Assembly: GCA_934573735.1 (NCBI GenBank)
Contig: CAKTMC010000013.1
Span: forward strand, 1 to 64,000
Direction: 5' to 3'
DNA: 64,000 bases
Source: an uncultured Oscillospiraceae bacterium
Lineage (GTDB): Bacteria; Bacillota; Clostridia; Oscillospirales; Oscillospiraceae
Every line of letters starts with the position of its first letter. The first letter of the stretch is position 1. The notes beneath the pieces were generated by a model, which ran no database searches, was not told where the DNA came from, and worked only from the letters and a program-made list of their open reading frames with translations. The position numbers and the translations under genes were made by a program. Shown here piece by piece: positions 60,792-64,000 of this stretch.

Positions 60792-61151
60792 TTACAGTCC
60801 CAAAGCATTTGCTTCGATAACCCTAATCCGGATGCCCATTACGCCATATTTCTCTTCATCTTCAGCAGAATAATATTCACGCATTCCGGTCGGTGAGAAT
60901 GAATCTTCCGTTAGAAGACCTGTTTTTAGGAGTATCTGTTCCAAAGCAGCAAAACTTGATGCAATAAATATATCTACGATTTCTACCAGTACGGTTCTCT
61001 TTTCGTCAGCAATTTCTGTAAAACGAATATAATCACCCTTACTGAGTAGAGAACGCTTTTCATCGTGCAGACGATATTCAATTGTCTTTTCTCCGCTGCA
61101 TATCCGATTGAACGGATCTGGGCGAAGCTTCATTTCAAATATACGGTTCAT
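60792..61151 (-). CDS. ASCH-domain protein
   Basis: A 119-residue protein (AAAAGAGGTAGCAA before the ATG) with FEMKLRPDPFNRICSGEKTIEYRLHDEKR, a KGDYIRF strand and the closing YGVMGIRIRVIE. This is the ASCH beta barrel with the conserved Lys/Glu (GEKTIEYR). ASCH proteins bind RNA or hydrolyse N4-acetylcytidine. The gene is visibly lower in GC than its neighbours and probably arrived by transfer with the flanking fragments. Confidence 0.88.
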   Translation of the reverse strand: MNRIFEMKLRPDPFNRICSGEKTIEYRLHDEKRSLLSKGDYIRFTEIADEKRTVLVEIVDIFIASSFAALEQILLKTGLLTEDSFSPTGMREYYSAEDEEKYGVMGIRIRVIEANALGL

Positions 61152-61315
61152 TTGCTACCTCTTTTATCACTCATATTAGCCCCATTGCCGGACAGCATCA
61201 ATCGATATAACAATTACTCTCTCCGAAGCTCATTTGAAGCTGCGCTATGCGTTTATTCTCAAGCTCTTCAATTGCCTCATCCAATAATTGATTACTTTGT
61301 CTATAGCACAAGCCA
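61152..61315. other. Low-GC gap with a possible protein remnant
   Basis: The minus strand of this AT-rich stretch reads QSNQLLDEAIEELENKRIAQ and a stop, a helix reminiscent of Spo0E-like peptides. No start codon or ribosome binding site supports it. It is probably a leftover of the same transferred segment as the ASCH gene. Confidence 0.3.
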
Positions 61316-61918
61316 TCAAATTCTATCCACCACCACGCACTCCGCCGATAGCTCACGCGCCTGCGGGACGCACAGCGCATAAAAATGCCCGTCGTGCTCA
61401 CCGGTACAAAAGCCCGCTCCGCAGCTAAGCACGCAAAACGACTCGAGCGGCAGACTCAAGCCCGCGCCGAGCGCCTTAACATAGCTCTCCTTCATCGCCC
61501 ATATCCGCGTAAACGCCGCGTCAGGCTCGGAGGCGCCGAGGACGAGATCCCGCTCAGCGGCGGAAAATTTCCGCTCCGCAACGCGCCTGTCGAGCGGCAC
61601 GCGCCTTTGAATATCGACGCCTATCTCCGCCTCGCAGAGCGCGCAGACGCAGTAATCCCCGGAGTGCGAGAGACTAAAGTGCAGCGCCGAGCCTAAAAGC
61701 TCCGGCTTTCCGTGCGCGCCGAGTCTTATCTCCGGCGGCAGCGCTGTCCCCGGCTCCGTATCCCGCAGCGCGCAGAGCAGCAGCCGCTCCGCAGTGACCG
61801 ACTCCGCCCGCCGCGCCGGATTATTTATCCCGCGAAGCCGCTCCAGCCGATACTGCGAAAAGTCCTCCGTTACGCCAAGCCCCGGGTCAATGCGCGAAAT
61901 ATACAGCCGCGCCCTCAT
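61316..61918 (-). CDS. 4'-phosphopantetheinyl transferase (Sfp/AcpT-like)
   Basis: A 200-residue enzyme that attaches the phosphopantetheine arm from CoA to carrier proteins. The ALHFSLSHSGDYCVCAL motif, GVDIQ (magnesium-binding Asp) and FTRIWAMKESYVKALG (Glu, Lys) are present. Start overlaps the HD gene stop (ATGA). No carrier protein or synthase is adjacent, so its partner may be the primary acyl carrier protein or a distant cluster. Confidence 0.92.
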   Translation of the reverse strand: MRARLYISRIDPGLGVTEDFSQYRLERLRGINNPARRAESVTAERLLLCALRDTEPGTALPPEIRLGAHGKPELLGSALHFSLSHSGDYCVCALCEAEIGVDIQRRVPLDRRVAERKFSAAERDLVLGASEPDAAFTRIWAMKESYVKALGAGLSLPLESFCVLSCGAGFCTGEHDGHFYALCVPQARELSAECVVVDRI

Positions 61919-62457
61919 GCGCGCATCGCGTCAATGGTCTTTTCGACAAGCTCCGAAAGCTCCATGCCGAGCATCTCCGCGCCCTGCCGTATCACCTCGC
62001 GCGAGCAGCCGGCGGCAAACTTCTTGTCCTTGAACTTCTTCATCACGGACTTGACCTCCATGCCCTCAAGCCCGGTCGGACGCATGAGCGCCGCCGCACC
62101 GATGAGCCCGGTAAGCTCGTCGGTCGCAAAGAGCACCTTCTCCATGTATTTCTCGGGCGCAACGTCAATGCATATGCCGTAGCCGTGGCTGACGACGGCA
62201 TGAATAAGCTCCTCGTCGATGTCGTTCTCGCGCAGCAGCTCAAGCGCCTTGACGCAGTGCTGCTCCGGGTAGAGCTCAAAATCTATATCGTGCAGCATCC
62301 CGACACTGCGCCAGAAATCGACGCGCTCCGGGTCGTGAGCCTTTGCAAACTCGCCCATGACCTTGGACACGGTCTCGGCGTGCCGGATGTGGAAGGGCTC
62401 GCGGTTATATTTCTTCAGCAGCTCTTCAGCCTGCTCCACTGTGGGTATGTAGCTCAT
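61915..62457 (-). CDS. HD-domain hydrolase
   Basis: A 180-residue protein starting MSYIPTVEQAEELLKKY (GGAGGTATTGATA upstream). HD-domain motifs: RHAETVSKVM, GMLHDIDFELY (HD metal pair) and VSHGYGI. It resembles small bacterial HDIG-type phosphohydrolases acting on nucleotides. Substrate unknown. Coupled to the phosphopantetheinyl transferase. Confidence 0.85.
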   Translation of the reverse strand: MSYIPTVEQAEELLKKYNREPFHIRHAETVSKVMGEFAKAHDPERVDFWRSVGMLHDIDFELYPEQHCVKALELLRENDIDEELIHAVVSHGYGICIDVAPEKYMEKVLFATDELTGLIGAAALMRPTGLEGMEVKSVMKKFKDKKFAAGCSREVIRQGAEMLGMELSELVEKTIDAMRA

Positions 62458-62559
62458 TATCAATACCTCCCGGTAAAAATTCTGCCCGGCGCGGACGTAA
62501 TTCTGTCGTCCTGCGCCGGGTACATGATAACGCGGTTTTGGCTGAAAATCAATAGAAAA

Positions 62560-62787
62560 TCACGGGTTTTCGCTTGTCTGCGGCGTTGCGCCGACGTTCG
62601 CCGTACCGCCGCCCATGCTCGCGCTCGAATTCGGCTCCTCCGTGCCCTCTATCCTGTCCGTGACGTAGGGACTCGGCGAGGGGCTGAGGGCGGGACGCGC
62701 CATGTCGCCGGGGCTTTTATCGTTACCGCAGGCCGTCAGTGACACGAGCAGCAGCACGGCCAACAGCAAGTAAACAAATCTTCTCAT
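62560..62787 (-). CDS. Small lipoprotein
   Basis: A 75-residue protein with a signal peptide and lipobox LTAC (Cys20), followed by a Pro/Ser-rich acidic tail. AGGAGGGAATAA precedes the ATG. No domain recognised. Probably tethered to the outer face of the membrane. Confidence 0.75.
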   Translation of the reverse strand: MRRFVYLLLAVLLLVSLTACGNDKSPGDMARPALSPSPSPYVTDRIEGTEEPNSSASMGGGTANVGATPQTSENP

Positions 62788-62884
62788 TTATTCCCTCCTG
62801 AATGTTAATTCAAGGCTATTATCTGAATTTACGCCCGCTTTATGCAAAAATTTTTGCTCATTCGTTGCCTTGCGGAGGAATATA

Positions 62885-62995
62885 TGCTATTATCAAGGCA
62901 TCGAAAAGCTTCGACGCCTTGAACGCTGAAAGGGGACTCCCGTCCCCTCTTAATTCTATACATTGCCGACAGCTTTGTCTTCAGGCTGCTATTAT
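62885..62995 (-). repeat. Shortened copy D of the terminator-bracketed repeat
   Basis: The core 62894-62986 is in the orientation of copy C and keeps the TCAAGGC/GCCTTGA hairpin, the GGGGACTCCCGTCCCC segment and the GCCGACAGCTTTGTC end. It lacks the middle hairpin and other pieces. It is bracketed by a 9-base direct repeat TGCTATTAT (62885-62893 and 62987-62995). Here no terminator was duplicated. Confidence 0.8.
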
Positions 62996-63012
62996 TATAT
63001 TGTGGTAAAATT

Positions 63013-64000
63013 ATGGAAAACTTAATGAAAAATCAGATATACCGCGTCAAAATCGACGCATATTCGTCCGACGCCGCCGGAGTTTGCCGCGTCGGAGGCA
63101 GGGCCGTGTTCGTACCGGGCGCCATCCCGGGCGAGGACTGGGAAATCAAGCTCGTGAAGGTCACGGCCACAGCGGTTTACGCGCGCGGCGAGAGACTCAT
63201 AGAGCCTGCTCCCTGCCGCCTTGAGCCTGACTGCCCGCATTATTCCCGCTGCGGCGGCTGCGACTGCCGTCATATGAGCTATGAGGAGGAGCTGCGCTTT
63301 AAGCTCTCCCGCGTCAACGACGCGCTGCACCACATCGGGCGGCAGAGTCTCGACTGCGAGGAAATTTTGGGCAGCGCCGCGACCGACGGCTACCGCAACA
63401 AGGGCATTTTCGCCGTGGCAGAGCTTGAGGGGCGGGCGCGCTTCGGCTTCTATCAGCCGCGCAGTCATCGCCTTGTCGCCATCGAGGGCTGCCCCGCGCA
63501 AAATGAGCTCAGCAACCGTGCGGCGCGCTGCGTCGTGGATTTTATGAACGCGCAGGGCATCAGAGCATATGACGAGGAGACGGGGCGGGGCGCTGTGCGC
63601 CATGTGTTCTGCCGCCGTGCCGTGAGCGGGAGTGACGCCGTTGTCTGCATCGTCTCCGCAAGGGGCTTCGGCGCTCAGACGGAGGCGCTTGTCTCCGCGC
63701 TTCGCAGCGTCTGCCCGGAGCTCACGGGAATAGTGCTGAATATCAACAAAAATCGCGGCAATACCGTTCTTTCCGGGGATTTCTATACTCTGTGGGGCAA
63801 GGCGGATATGCGTGACGTGCTCTCGGGTCTGTCCTTTGATATCGCGCCTCAGGCGTTTTTCCAGATAAATCCCCCACAGGCGGAGCGGCTCTATGCGCGC
63901 GCCTGCGAGTATTGCTTTGAGCGCCCTGCGGAGCTTGTTTTCGACCTCTACTGCGGCGCGGGAACGATAAGCCTCTGCCTTGCACGGCAGGCTCAGCGCG
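63013..64000 (+). CDS. rlmD: 23S rRNA (uracil-C5)-methyltransferase RlmD/RumA, 5' part
   Basis: Open to the window end (329 codons, no stop). The N-terminus has a TRAM-like beta barrel (YRVKIDAYSSDAAGVCRVGGRAVFVPGAIPGEDWEIKLVKV). A Cys-rich cluster follows (CPHYSRCGGCDCRHMSYEEELRFK) for the 4Fe-4S of RlmD. Near the edge are FFQINPPQAERLY and the SAM motif VFDLYCGAGTIS. It methylates U1939-type sites of 23S rRNA. Two in-frame ATGs (63013, 63025) are possible. Confidence 0.9.
   Translation, partial: MENLMKNQIYRVKIDAYSSDAAGVCRVGGRAVFVPGAIPGEDWEIKLVKVTATAVYARGERLIEPAPCRLEPDCPHYSRCGGCDCRHMSYEEELRFKLSRVNDALHHIGRQSLDCEEILGSAATDGYRNKGIFAVAELEGRARFGFYQPRSHRLVAIEGCPAQNELSNRAARCVVDFMNAQGIRAYDEETGRGAVRHVFCRRAVSGSDAVVCIVSARGFGAQTEALVSALRSVCPELTGIVLNINKNRGNTVLSGDFYTLWGKADMRDVLSGLSFDIAPQAFFQINPPQAERLYARACEYCFERPAELVFDLYCGAGTISLCLARQAQR

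Noticed and set aside
1..64000. CRISPR array
   Set aside because: No set of short, evenly spaced direct repeats with unique spacers and no cas gene was seen in the window.

Overview
The window looks like chromosomal DNA of a GC-rich anaerobic Clostridia (probably Oscillospirales/Oscillospiraceae-like; inferred, not tested). The clues are a butyryl-CoA:acetate-type CoA-transferase, a CD1871A/4Fe-4S/TlpA cassette, strong AGGAGG ribosome binding sites with frequent TTG and GTG starts, and abundant short intergenic repeats. It has two parts.

Positions 1 to about 25.7 kb are the greater part of an integrative and conjugative element (ICE) of the Tn1549-like, Gram-positive type IV secretion kind. 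All of its genes are on the minus strand, so transcription runs from about 25.5 kb toward 1. In that order the element carries accessory and anti-defence-type genes (an unrecognised Cys-rich protein, DUF4314, a YubB/LPD28 protein, a D12-class adenine methylase, two AbrB-like regulators, DUF3846, SpoVG). Next come a Pro-rich lipoprotein and a thioester/CnaB surface adhesin, then the mating-pore genes (DUF4406, VirB2-like DUF3852, VirB6/TrbL, PrgI, a VirB4-associated protein, class B sortase, VirB4, NlpC/P60 hydrolase). These are followed by small proteins, an amidoligase plus gamma-glutamylcyclotransferase pair, a candidate oriT gap, a relaxosome protein, a relaxase fused to Sel1 repeats, DUF6809, a Toprim primase, the VirD4 coupling protein and a small HTH protein. 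No integrase or excisionase lies in the window, so the left end of the element is outside it. The right end falls between the first gene (25467) and the terminator of a tRNA-Ser(GCU) gene (25733-25824).

From 26 kb to the end is ordinary chromosome: an NSS-family sodium symporter, a MATE exporter, a 2-hydroxyacid dehydrogenase, a eukaryotic-type hexokinase and a YdcF/ABC-F pair. Then come a PBP next to an FHA-SEDS fusion, CdsA, a diacylglycerol-kinase-like protein, a YbaK-type deacylase, a CoA-transferase, and a two-component system divergent from the redox cassette. After these are a structured ncRNA, a HAD phosphatase, an FMN alpha-hydroxyacid enzyme, a wall/surface glycan trio (GT2-GtrA, a membrane protein, a phosphodiester glycosidase), and a two-subunit aconitase X divergent from a five-gene peptide-type ABC importer. 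A short low-GC ASCH island, a phosphopantetheinyl transferase, an HD hydrolase, a lipoprotein and the start of rlmD complete it.

The most unusual signal is a 161-bp three-hairpin repeat present in three full copies (39627, 45891, 56823) and one shortened copy (62894). Each full copy sits between two near-identical copies of the local gene's own intrinsic terminator hairpin, and that hairpin differs from locus to locus. This suggests a small mobile element that targets and duplicates terminators. A second hairpin repeat family (31.4 kb, 52.3 kb, 52.7 kb) and an independently transcribed structured RNA at 46.2-46.5 kb are the other non-coding signals.
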